DNA from: Phlegmacium glaucopus | Taxonomy: Eukaryota; Basidiomycota; Agaricomycetes; Agaricales; Cortinariaceae | Direction of reading: 5' to 3' | Length of the DNA: 25,915 nucleotides | NCBI GenBank assembly: GCA_015039465.1 | Contig: MU130073.1 | Span: forward strand, 610,277-636,191 | Shown: positions 18,397 through 25,915 of the stretch, in pieces | Numbering within the stretch: position 1 is the first letter of the stretch | Layout of the letters: each line of letters begins with the position of its first letter | The notes under the pieces: generated by a model | The model's database searches: none | Told to the model about the DNA's origin: nothing | The model's input: only the letters and a program-made list of their open reading frames with translations | Translations under genes and position numbers: made by a program

Positions 18397-18990
18397 GGCA
18401 GCAAACAAAAGCACCTGAGGGCGTGAAATTCAGATTTGGTCTGGTGCATGCAGGAGAGGCAGGTCACAGTCACCTTTCATATTAAGGTACCCTACCCTGA
18501 AGCACCCCACCCCAACAGAGCCCAACCCCAGAATTGACGACAACCAAAGTAGTAAGAGTGTATCATTTTTGAGGCTGGCCCATTGTAAACTATGTTGATT
18601 TCTTTTCCTCTTGTGTTGCTTAAGTTCACCTTCAGTAACTTACAATAGTCTAATCAAAGATGAGCAGGTGATATCACAAAAACATAAATGTGTACCGAAT
18701 TGTGCCACCCAGGATTAACAGGAATTACATATGTATACATTATTTCCATTGACCTTACCCACCCGTTCAATGATGAGAAAGGCCTTGAGTGCGCTCGGAA
18801 CTGTCTGACGGGCCCTGAGCACCGGTCGAAGACTCAGAAGAGTGAGAAGGCCCTAGGGTGCTTTGGGATGCGATTGAAGGGCCTTGTGTAGTCAAAGACT
18901 CTGGATAGCAGGCTGAGAGGCGTTACAAGGTTGCTTTGGTGTTCACAACAGGGTCAAAAGTTTCCCAGCGGTACTCAGAGAAGGCTAGGT
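18397..18990. other. Unassigned stretch upstream of the coiled-coil gene
   Basis: It includes CCACCCCAACAGAGCCCAAC-like C-rich sequence (about 18505-18530) and short frames on the plus strand that I do not support as genes. It would contain the promoter of the 208-residue gene and possibly the 5' end of the Plavaka element, but I found no inverted match to 14064. Confidence 0.35.
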
Positions 18991-19545
18991 TTGAGTGGAG
19001 GATTGAGAAATCCATTGTGCATGCTGCGCATTCTTAGAATGACTTGGAGGGAAGAGATTGAGGAGTTGCATAAGAAGAGTATCCCACAGGTGGGTCGAGT
19101 TCTGCATATGGATGAGGTGGTATGTTACATTACGGTAATGGTGCAGCCGCAGCCATTGGTGACGCATCGCGAGCTCTAGCAGGCATCAGAGTTATTGGGA
19201 GTCCAGTATAGTCATTAAATCATGGAGTAGACGCCGTCATTGGTCTACCTCGGTCAAAATCTGGAGTCAGATCTGGTTGATAACATTGATCGACCTCATA
19301 TGGTAGTGGTTGTTAATGCCCTTCAGAGCCACGAAAGACAATGGCTGTGATAGTGAGGAATTGGCAGGTCCTTGAGAAAGCTGAGGTTGATAAGGTGGCG
19401 CATATGGCTGGTTCCCTAACGACGTCGTGAGACTCAACATTGAAGAATTGTTTCTTTCAGAGTAACCACTGCTAGCAAAAGGTCCGACAGGTGTCTGGAA
19501 ATAACTTGAAGTATCGTCTTGTAACGTCAGTTTGACATCATTGCC
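18991..19545 (-). pseudogene. Pro/Gln/Ser-rich coding remnant following the pirin exons
   Basis: On the minus strand, directly after the pirin-like exon and in the same frame, the sequence reads SSYFQTPVGPF, then PYAPPYQPQLSQGP. After a frame change it reads PDLTPDFDRGRPM and PHPYAELDPPVGYSSY, interrupted by several stops. The composition looks coding (proline-rich, low complexity) but the frame is broken in at least three places. It is not part of a normal pirin, which would continue with a conserved second half here. I cannot name the parent gene. Confidence 0.45.
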
Positions 19546-19850
19546 CGAAGTGAGTTGAAGATCACCACGTCACAGGATCTCAGTGTTGCCCATAGAGTCT
19601 TTGCTGTAAGAAGAAACACAAGCTGATTAGCCTAGAAAATAGAATATGGCGGAAAAAGCAAAAACGAACTGTTCAAGCTCTCCAGCAACGACATAAGAGA
19701 ATATTTCAAATTCTTGATGAGAATGAGTACCAAACCCGGGGGGCTACACGATCCTCATTGATGACACGTAAAGACCCAAACTGCTGGTGCTTGCTTTCAT
19801 GGTACCTGATACGGATGGTTCAAATACCAGTTAATGAACCCACACGCGTT
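19546..19850 (-). pseudogene. Pirin-like cupin protein, two broken exons
   Basis: The minus strand reads YHESKHQQFGSLRVINEDRV, then, after a one-base shift in a run of six C at about 19736-19741, GFGTHSHQEFEIFSYVVAG and ELEH. A 66-bp intron (19604-19669) follows, then KDSMGNTEIL, an in-frame TGA at 19570-19572, and RGDLQLTS. This is the metal-binding cupin core of pirin-like proteins, with the H-x-H-x4-E pattern visible in THSHQEFE. Upstream bases to about 19850 are a degraded version of the preceding segment. The second half of the protein is missing. Frameshift, stop and truncation make it a clear pseudogene. The parent would be a cytoplasmic or nuclear Fe-binding pirin or quercetin-dioxygenase-like protein. 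Confidence 0.82.
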
Positions 19851-20130
19851 CGAGACCAAAAACCCAGAAGACCAGCAGTATAACTGGAAACACATGCTTA
19901 GCGATACAATGGAAATTGCAACTAGCAGGGACAACTTACCTCGAGAGTTGGGGAAACAAAGGTATCAAGACCGGAATGCAGAAAGGGAGATCGCGATTGT
20001 GATGTGTGGTCGTTTGGTTACTCGATTATCAGTTTTCAGGTTCTTCCCAAAATCCTTGTTTTCGTTCACAAGGATGGGATTTAGTAGTTCTTCTAGCCCC
20101 ACATCGAGAAGTAGACCGTAGTACTGCGTG

Positions 20131-22480
20131 TCAAGTTTCTTCTTCTCTTTCAGGTTGTTGGGCTCGTCTAACTGCATCCTCCAGCGGTACAGTTGATGAC
20201 CGTCCAAATGACTTCTTTGTGAGATTTGGTAGATATGTCCGCACGTGGATATCACTGCGTTCCTGGACACGAACACCGTAGATACAATGTATTGTAGCGC
20301 GGGGTTGATCGACAGACCAATTGAGAGCAAGAAGACACACGGGATAGTTTTGAAGTCGCATCTCGAAGAGATTGTCGGTGTTGCTTGAGGTGGTTATTCC
20401 TATCGTACAAGGTAGATAAGAGGAATGTAAAAAAAGAAGAGATCAAAAGCATTACTTGTCTGCAATCACGATATCGTCTTGTGCAAGAAGTCGACTACTT
20501 TGGTGTTGCGGGTTTTTTGGCATGGACATCGTCACTTTGAGTATGACTGAATCCAGAATGAGCTAGAACTAACGAAACAGAGGTTTTGTATGTCTTTGGG
20601 ACTTGCACGTATGTGTTCATTGTTCAACAAGTACAAGTTCAAGTTCTACTGGAGATACCGTAGTGGAAAGGGATTAGGCTGAAGAGCGGGCAACCACAGT
20701 ATCGAGGTTGCGGAGTTTGGAAGCACCATTCTGAATCACTCTGTATTGCTGAAGATCCAGCAAACACACGCTCGTTCGAGATCATGGAATCAAGAGTCCA
20801 TCAGCACAATCTTGATAACAAACTACCCAGGAGTGTGATCTAAAAGAACTCAGTAATGACACAGGCGAATATATTGAAGAAAGGAAACATACCTTCGATC
20901 CTCCTCAAATTGTTGATCCCCACACATTGGAGTCCACGATGTCAGGAGAGACAGACATTGATTTTCACTCCTTTTCCGGTCGTCGGGTGCGCAGGATAGA
21001 TGCGAGTTTGGATCCAGCAGTATAATTAGATTGGATTCTACACCCAGAGGTGCAGACGAAGACATAGACTCCAGGTTGCCAGGTAACGCTGAAGGAGCAG
21101 GAGGTGGAGCATTGCTAGAAACCGCGAGGTCGAGGTGGTGTGGTTAGACGATTTCCAGGTTAGATGATTTCCACACTGTGGACATTTATGAACGTCGTTG
21201 AAGGGATCATGACAATAGGCCTTCTGTTTGGGCACTTTAATCGGTTTTGACGGCGGCGGCGGCGGCGGTGGTAGAAGAGACTTCGGTCCTTCTGACATTG
21301 ACATTGACGATGCTGAGTTATCTTTGGCCGTAGAAATGATCGTCCCAGGCCTTAGATTTCTCAAGAATGTTGAGGATTTTTGGGGTTCGGATATCGGCCG
21401 TGCTACCACGACCACATTGAGAGACGGCTTGTGCTCTGTACGACGACGTTTGGCGTGCATGATATCCGATGTCTGGAATTGAGAGAAGGGAGGAGTAGAT
21501 CTGTCGGATCGTCTGTAGCCACAGGCTCTCTAACAGGAGGAATAGAAGGCAACGCTAATTTGTTAAAGGCATGTTACCTCCCCTTCAGTGAAATACGCCC
21601 TTGGAGCAGCTCCCAGCTTCAGGGTTTCCAAGTTTGCAACGCGTCTACCGCCCTTAATATTCTCTCCTGACACCTGTTTATCGTCCTTTGACGTCTCTTG
21701 AGCTTCGAAAAGATCTTGGATAGATAATCCAGCCTGTCGAATAGTGAGAGAGTATAGGGCAGCGTCCGTAAAGGTATTAGATTGGCTTGTAGAACGTGAA
21801 TGACTGCAGCAGAATGAGAATGAGAATGAGACAAAGACCCAGGAAAAGATGATGTTGATAATGATAATTGAGTTCAAGAATTTTGCTTTGCTATCGATGA
21901 TGCAGGTGCTTTTCTGTCTTGTTGTTGTTGTTGATGATGCGGTGAAGATGGTGGAGAAAATTTTATTGGTTTTACAGGCGATGATGATGATGGAGAAGAT
22001 CGGTTTTCAAGGCCGGCAGGTTGGAAAGCATCTACTTGCCATGAACGGGCAAGAGATCGCCCAATCGCTTCATCTGAAAGAGGGGCATGTTGTGAATGTG
22101 AAATAGTGTTGCCACCCTTGTTGATCACTATAGGCTGTGACCCATGACGCTGATGTCGACTAGACGGCGGTGACTGGCTCTCCACAGCAGCAACAGTGAC
22201 ATTAACCGCTTGCCGTCGTTCTAGCTCAGCAGCAGCCGTTTCTTTGGAGAGTCGCAAGGCCTTAGCCACATTGAAAGCCTCAAGGGCGTCTCTCTGTGCC
22301 AAGATGAAGGCATTCTGATCGATTGTCCTCCAACAAGGCAGCATTGAAATTCTCTGCTTCTTCGTCTACAACGAATTCGTGGAGACTGATGTTGTCTGTC
22401 GCTGGGTTGGATGGAGTATTGAGGATGCTGGTGTAGATCTGAGAGAACCTAGGCATCGTGTTGACGGTTGTTAGAGGCAT
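20131..22480 (-). pseudogene. Broken multi-exon gene with zinc-ribbon-like CxxC motif, family not recognised
   Basis: Minus-strand coding blocks run in order. The first is MPLTTVNTMPRFSQIYTSIL from 22480, acidic to about 22326. A frame change at about 22318-22330 leads to LAQRDALEAFNVAKALRLSK and a Q/P/S-rich tail (to 21874). Next is SNTFTDAALYSLTIRQAG to AYFTEGE (ends 21578), a 105-bp intron (21473-21577), then TSDIMHAKRRRTEHKPSL with a polyproline run and VHKCPQCGNHLTW (about 21170). After another frame change comes APPPAPSALPGNLESM to the donor at 20892, then a 53-bp intron. Later blocks to about 20131 have further stops. The two introns are well formed, so this was once a gene. Two or more frameshifts without room for introns argue that it is now dead. 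Function unknown; the CxxC cluster suggests zinc binding. Confidence 0.6.
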
Positions 22481-22614
22481 GATGAATGTAGATCGTAGAT
22501 CCTGTCGATGGTACGATGTGGTAGGGGAATGAAGTGTATGTAGGGACGTATCAGATAAGTCTATATTTGAAAAAAATTGAGTATAAAACAATAAAAGCGA
22601 AACAAAAAACAAAC

Positions 22615-22863
22615 CTATAAATGAGTTGCATATCTTTAGTTCCCATTCCCTTCATTGATTTTTTCAGCAGTTTGGGATTGCGCCAGAAACCTTGGCCATC
22701 GCGTTTAGGTTTCGCTCCATGCATGATGTATAACAATGAATCTTCCATTTGTCCAGAACTATAAAAAGGTCAGTGACAAGAACAAGGTAAAAAATGGCAA
22801 GACACGGACAAGGTTTTCTTAATAACTTTACTAAGACTCTTGTACCGCTGATAGGACCCAGGA
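22615..22863 (-). pseudogene. Annexin fragment, two exons
   Basis: The first piece, YQRYKSLSKVIKKT (to 22810), joins through a 51-bp intron (22759-22809, GTCCGT...TATAG) to FSGQMEDSLLYIMHGAK, PKRDGQGFWRNPKLLKKS and MKGMGTKDMQLIYR, ending at a GTTTGT donor at 22614. The GxGTKD motif with following LIYR and the SGQMEDSLLYI helix are typical of annexin repeats in fungi. A stop lies about 15 residues upstream, and the sequence beyond the downstream donor does not continue the annexin. Only about 65 residues of a normally 300+ residue Ca2+-dependent membrane-binding protein remain. Confidence 0.75.
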
Positions 22864-22908
22864 GACGTCTAGGGATGTAAACGCACCATTTTCGCGGTTT
22901 CACAACCT

Positions 22909-23101
22909 TTGCAGTATACTCGCGGATGCTCACATATCATTGCGGATACTTGCAGATCATTGCAGGTCATTGCAGATCATCGCAGATCATCGCAGGTCAT
23001 CGCAGATCATCGCAGATCATCACAGGTCATCGCACATACTCGCACATACTCGCAGCTCATCGCAGAACACTTGCAGATCATCGCAGACACTTGCAGTCAT
23101 C
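22909..23101. repeat. 10-bp tandem array (TCGCAGATCA)
   Basis: About 18 consecutive decamers of consensus TYGCAGATCA run from 22909 with one single-base slip near 23080. Variants are TCGCAGGTCA, TCGCACATAC and TTGCAGACAC. Because 10 is not a multiple of 3 and the unit has no stop, all three plus-strand frames stay open. The open frames here are therefore repeat artefacts. Confidence 0.93.
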
Positions 23102-23590
23102 ACCAACATTCGCATTATCATTCACAGTTGCCAGCTGTTCTTGCAATCATTAAACACAACTCAAACAAAGGTCACTCAGGTGACTGTATTACTCATCACC
23201 TTTATTTTTATCTTGTCCCCTTTATTTGGCTCTTATCTCCTATGTTTCATTACCAATTTACCGGATCCATGTGACTCCGCTTTAACCCACATTTTACATT
23301 CTTGTTTCACCTTTCCGCACTTAGCTATTGCTAGTTACTATATTATTAGCAGTAGCAAGTAGGGTAACAGGAGAAGAGGGGGAGAGACGAAATTACCACA
23401 CTTTTGATCCCACCTTTGGAACGTCGTACTAAGCTACTCTTGCACTCCTTCAAAATCATCCTGCACACTTCGCTTTTTCTGCGCATTATCTCGCACTTTA
23501 AAGCAAACCTTCACACCTCATAAAACCTCACTATCACCTACTGAAGAGAACTACATCAACCCCACGAACTACGTACTACTTGCGGTCTGT
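23102..23590. other. Unassigned stretch
   Basis: Pyrimidine-rich sequence with no supported gene. Frames reading into it start in the decamer array. Confidence 0.35.
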
Positions 23591-23689
23591 CCCCACCTCA
23601 GGTACATCAAATTGGAGCCCACCATGAGGGGTTCTTGTTTATTTCTCTTCGAAAACACCACAGTCTCTACTAGTCTCACAAAGCAGTCA

Positions 23690-23976
23690 CTGGCCATTCC
23701 GGTTCCTCCGAGGTCTTTACAGTGCCCCACGGATTCCGAATGGTCTCGGATTCCATGCATTCCGAGGAGGCTCCTCGGACTCCGAGCAGCATATTTTCTG
23801 GCAGGTAACCCACCCAAATTTGTGACTTTGCTCGGAATATATTCCCCTCGGAATCCACTCGGACTCCGAGTGGATTCCGAGTAAATTACTTGGAATCCAC
23901 TCAGACTCCGAGTCCGAATTGAGAATTCCACCTCAATTCCACTTGGAATCCACTTGGAATCCGAATGGACTCCACT
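23690..23976. repeat. Palindrome-rich degenerate repeat (GGAATCCACTCGGA / TCCGAGTGGATTCC)
   Basis: There are many imperfect copies of GGATTCCGAG, CTTGGAATCCACTC and CTCCGAGTGGATTCC in both orientations. The core is a perfect 16-bp inverted repeat with a 3-base loop at 23847-23881. It resembles in style, but not exactly in sequence, the subterminal repeats at 2200-2290 and 13500-13600. An A tract follows immediately. Confidence 0.7.
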
Positions 23977-23977
23977 T

Positions 23978-24002
23978 AAAAAAAAAAAAAAAAAAAAAAA
24001 AA
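23978..24002 (+). repeat. 25-base A tract
   Basis: An uninterrupted run of A separates the TCC/GGA-rich palindromic repeat from the purine-rich 33-bp repeat. It could be the 3' tail of a retroposed copy on the plus strand or simple slippage. I see no flanking target duplication that decides this. Confidence 0.8.
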
Positions 24003-25701
24003 CGAGGAAGAGGAAGGAAGCGAAAAAGAGAAGAGAGAGGAAGAGGAAGGAAGCGAGAAGGAGGAGGGCGAGGAAGAGGAAGGAAGCGAGAAGGAGGAGG
24101 GCGAGGAAGAGGAAGGAAGCGAAAAAGAGGAGAGAGAGGACAAGGAAACAGAGGTAAGAGAGGAGGGGGAGGAGGAAGAGCGAAGGAAGGAGAAGGAGAG
24201 AGAGGAGAAAAAGCGATGGAAGGAGAAGGAGAGAGAAGAGGAGGAAGTTAGAGTGAAGGCTGAGCAGGGCCTCGCACCAGCTATTCCAATCATTGCGACA
24301 TCATCAGAACATCCATTTGTAACCACTAAGGATGCCGCTTATGCGCCACTACTTCCTCAGGTCATTGGACAACAGCAGAAGTTAGATGTCATAGCTCCAG
24401 CATGCGAGGAAGCGGCCACATATGGTTTAGAGCGAAGAGAAGAGAGGAAGGTGGACGTTTGGGAGGATATTTGGTCTTTAGCAAAGGACTGGAAAGCGGA
24501 GGAAGAAGAAAATGCGAAAATACAAGCTGATACAACCAATCACTCTTACGACACAATTTTAGCGGAATTGTCTGCTATTCGGATTTGGGCACCGCAGCCC
24601 CCTAGCAATATTTTGGAGCGCTCGAGTATGGTATTGAACCCAGCTAGCGTTTTCCACATTTCGAAATCACAAGCACACTCTATTCCCCCTTCTTCTGCGA
24701 TATCAGGAGCTCCCATTCACGAACTTAGCCAGCACTCGCACCCATCCGCAGTCATTCTAGTCTCTGCACTCGATGCATGCATGTCACCTGTTCATGCCTC
24801 ACCTCATAATTCAAGCCTACCAGTCGCGCCAGTTGAGCGCAAGCACAGTCTAGCTACAGAGAACATCTCCGCAAACCTTCGCACCATCCGAGACAGTAAA
24901 GGCATCGTGCGCACCATTAAGACAGTATTCCCTCCTATTTTGCAGACTTACATTGACAACGCACCCCCACGGGTTCTAGGATTATGCTATATACAGCCGA
25001 AGCGAAGAGGACGCCACCATAGACCAGATCTCGCATATCACGCATACACAACAGCCCGCACTCCTAGCCCTTTCCAGTTTCATTTTCATGCACCAGTTTA
25101 TTCATTTCAAGCCCGCATCATTTTATTTCAAGTTGCATTTTATCCTTTCATTGGATTTAATTCCTTTTCTTTGGTTATTGCGCTATTTTCGTCATTTTTC
25201 AACCGATTCCTTTGCTTTCTTTTTCGCTTGATTCGCATTTGTCATCGCTTCGTTATGACCCTTCACGCGTGTCATCGCATCCAGTGGTTCTCGCGATGCA
25301 AAATTTTAGCTGAAGGACGCCACCACAGACAAGATCTCGGATATCACACATGCATGACAGTCCGCACCCCTAGACCTTTCCAATGTCATTTCCATGCGCC
25401 ATTTTATTCATTTCAAGGTCACATCATTTTATTTCAAGTCACATTTTATTCTTTCATCAGATTTAGTTCCTTTTCATTGGTTATTGCTCTAGCTTGGTCA
25501 TTTATGAACCAATTCCCTCACTCTCTTTTGCGCTTAATTCGCATTTGTCATCGCGTCATGACGACCCCTTACGCGCGTCATCGCGTCCAGTGGTTCCCAC
25601 GATACAACATTTCAGCTGAAGGCTGTTCAAGTCCTTGCAGTGGCAGGACAGCTTCGCATTTGAATATAGCCTTCGCATTGAGGACCATGTTGGAACTATA
25701 A
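23980..25701 (+). CDS. Open frame: acidic 11-residue repeats, unique middle, duplicated tail; hypothetical
   Basis: The frame is open from the stop at 23977-23979 to the TAA at 25699-25701 (573 codons). It has no ATG before residue M at about 24628, so a start would need an upstream exon. The start encodes lysines from the A tract, then four EEEEGSEKxxx units, then a charged helix-like segment. The middle reads AEQGLAPAIPIIATSSEHPF and WEDIWSLAKDWKAEEEENAK, then a Pro/Ser-rich part. The last 204 codons are two copies of a Phe/His-rich 102-residue unit. I do not recognise any domain. The middle (about 24250-25000) looks most like coding sequence; the tail could be non-coding repeat that stays open by chance. 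It could be a transposon-encoded or host low-complexity protein, or no gene. Confidence 0.35.
   Translation, partial: KKKKKKKNEEEEGSEKEKREEEEGSEKEEGEEEEGSEKEEGEEEEGSEKEEREDKETEVREEGEEEERRKEKEREEKKRWKEKEREEEEVRVKAEQGLAPAIPIIATSSEHPFVTTKDAAYAPLLPQVIGQQQKLDVIAPACEEAATYGLERREERKVDVWEDIWSLAKDWKAEEEENAKIQADTTNHSYDTILAELSAIRIWAPQPPSNILERSSMVLNPASVFHISKSQAHSIPPSSAISGAPIHELSQHSHPSAVILVSALDACMSPVHASPHNSSLPVAPVERKHSLATENISANLRTIRDSKGIVRTIKTVFPPILQTYIDNAPPRVLGLCYIQPKRRGRHHRPDLAYHAYTTARTPSPFQFHFHAPVYSFQARIILFQVAFYPFIGFNSFSLVIALFSSFFNRFLCFLFRLIRICHRFVMTLHACHRIQWFSRCKILAEGRHHRQDLGYHTCMTVRTPRPFQCHFHAPFYSFQGHIILFQVTFYSFIRFSSFSLVIALAWSFMNQFPHSLLRLIRICHRVMTTPYARHRVQWFPRYNISAEGCSSPCSGRTASHLNIAFALRTMLEL
24004..24135 (+). 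repeat. 33-bp tandem repeat, four units, purine-only strand
   Basis: Units start at 24004, 24037, 24070 and 24103, each beginning GAGGAAGAGGAAGGAAGCGA. The period is a multiple of three and in frame with the downstream open frame, giving EEEEGSEK repeats. The strand is almost free of pyrimidines, which favours triplex-type structures. Confidence 0.92.
25010..25621 (+). repeat. 306-bp direct tandem duplication
   Basis: Copy 1 is 25010-25315 and copy 2 is 25316-25621. Both start GACGCCACCA and end with AGCTGAAG. They share blocks such as TTTATTCATTTCAAG, CATCATTTTATTTCAAGT, GGTTATTGC and TTCGCATTTGTCATCGC, and differ by many substitutions. Both are exactly 306 bp, so the frame continues through. 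Confidence 0.9.
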
Positions 25702-25915
25702 CAGACCTGGCGCGGTGCCTTGGAGCCCGTCTTTCTCAACTTTATTTCTTACTTTACTTCACCTCGGTTACTGGCTTCGTACACTACTAGTTACTCTGGT
25801 ACCTTTCCTTCGAACTTACTTTGTATAAGGACGTTTACTGATTTTCGCGCTTCAACTTTATCTTTGTTACCCTTTGCGTTTTAACTTACTCCTACTCTTT
25901 ATAGTATATCATCAC
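25702..25915. other. Window tail with atypical word composition
   Basis: This stretch is rich in TACT / ACTT words and nearly lacks TCAT, the opposite of the preceding 700 bases. No gene or repeat match is visible in the orientation given. Confidence 0.4.

Noticed and set aside
18688..19179. Two plus-strand frames of 67 and 82 codons
   Set aside because: No recognisable motif, and the second overlaps minus-strand coding remnants.
22909..23101. CRISPR array
   Set aside because: Contiguous 10-bp units without spacers, in a eukaryotic context with introns.
22909..23362. Three overlapping plus-strand frames of 75-140 codons
   Set aside because: They exist because a stop-free 10-bp repeat opens all three frames.
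23976..24326. 116-codon minus-strand Ser/Phe-rich frame
   Set aside because: Complement of the purine-only tandem repeat and A tract; no independent coding evidence.

Overview
The window reads as a transposon graveyard from a filamentous basidiomycete, most likely an Agaricomycete. The evidence is a Plavaka-type (CACTA-like) transposase gene interrupted by 49-58 bp GT-AG introns, relics of typical Agaricomycete pirin and annexin genes, solo LTRs with exact target-site duplications, and CpG-to-TpG/CpA decay between repeat copies. I see no rRNA, tRNA or CRISPR.

Left third (1-14.3 kb): nested repeats. The first 1376 bases are a data anomaly: they are string-reversed without being complemented. 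Reading them backwards restores an LTR that joins flush to base 1377, a Ty3/Gypsy-like gag relic, and the end of a second repeat that is then an exact inverted copy of 2687-3157. The rest holds (i) LTR family A (TGTTA...TAACA, about 575 bp, 5-bp duplications) at 8076-10063 and 10527-11105, with partial copies at 1377-1757 and about 1759-2110; (ii) repeat family B (TAT...ATA ends, internal TATA box, 4-bp CCGG-type duplication) at 2743-4170, 8496-9907 and 11573-12600; (iii) a different solo LTR at 3243-3680 inside one B copy; (iv) several inverted-repeat elements, including a 539-bp hAT-type MITE with an exact 8-bp duplication; and (v) local tandem duplications around 11.4-13.3 kb, one of which preserves the empty site of the third B insertion.

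Middle (14.06-18.4 kb): the only clearly intact coding unit, all on the minus strand. A four-exon gene (14329-17497) encodes an uninterrupted 1001-residue Plavaka transposase. About 210 bp upstream lies a two-exon gene for a 208-residue proline/serine-rich, coiled-coil protein that I do not recognise; it may be an accessory gene of the element. A subterminal repeat at 14064-14245 matches both ends of a smaller element at 6373-7827, which may be a non-autonomous relative.

Right third (18.4-25.9 kb): minus-strand gene debris and simple repeats. Annexin exons (22615-22863), a broken multi-exon gene with a CxxC zinc-ribbon-like motif (about 20131-22480) and pirin exons with a stop and a frameshift (about 19546-19850) lie in the same orientation, which suggests captured or decaying host exons. 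Then follow a 10-bp tandem array (22909-23101), a palindrome-rich degenerate repeat, a 25-base A tract, and an open frame (23980-25701) made of 11-residue acidic repeats, a unique middle and an in-frame 306-bp duplication. The last about 200 bases differ in word composition and might also be reversed.
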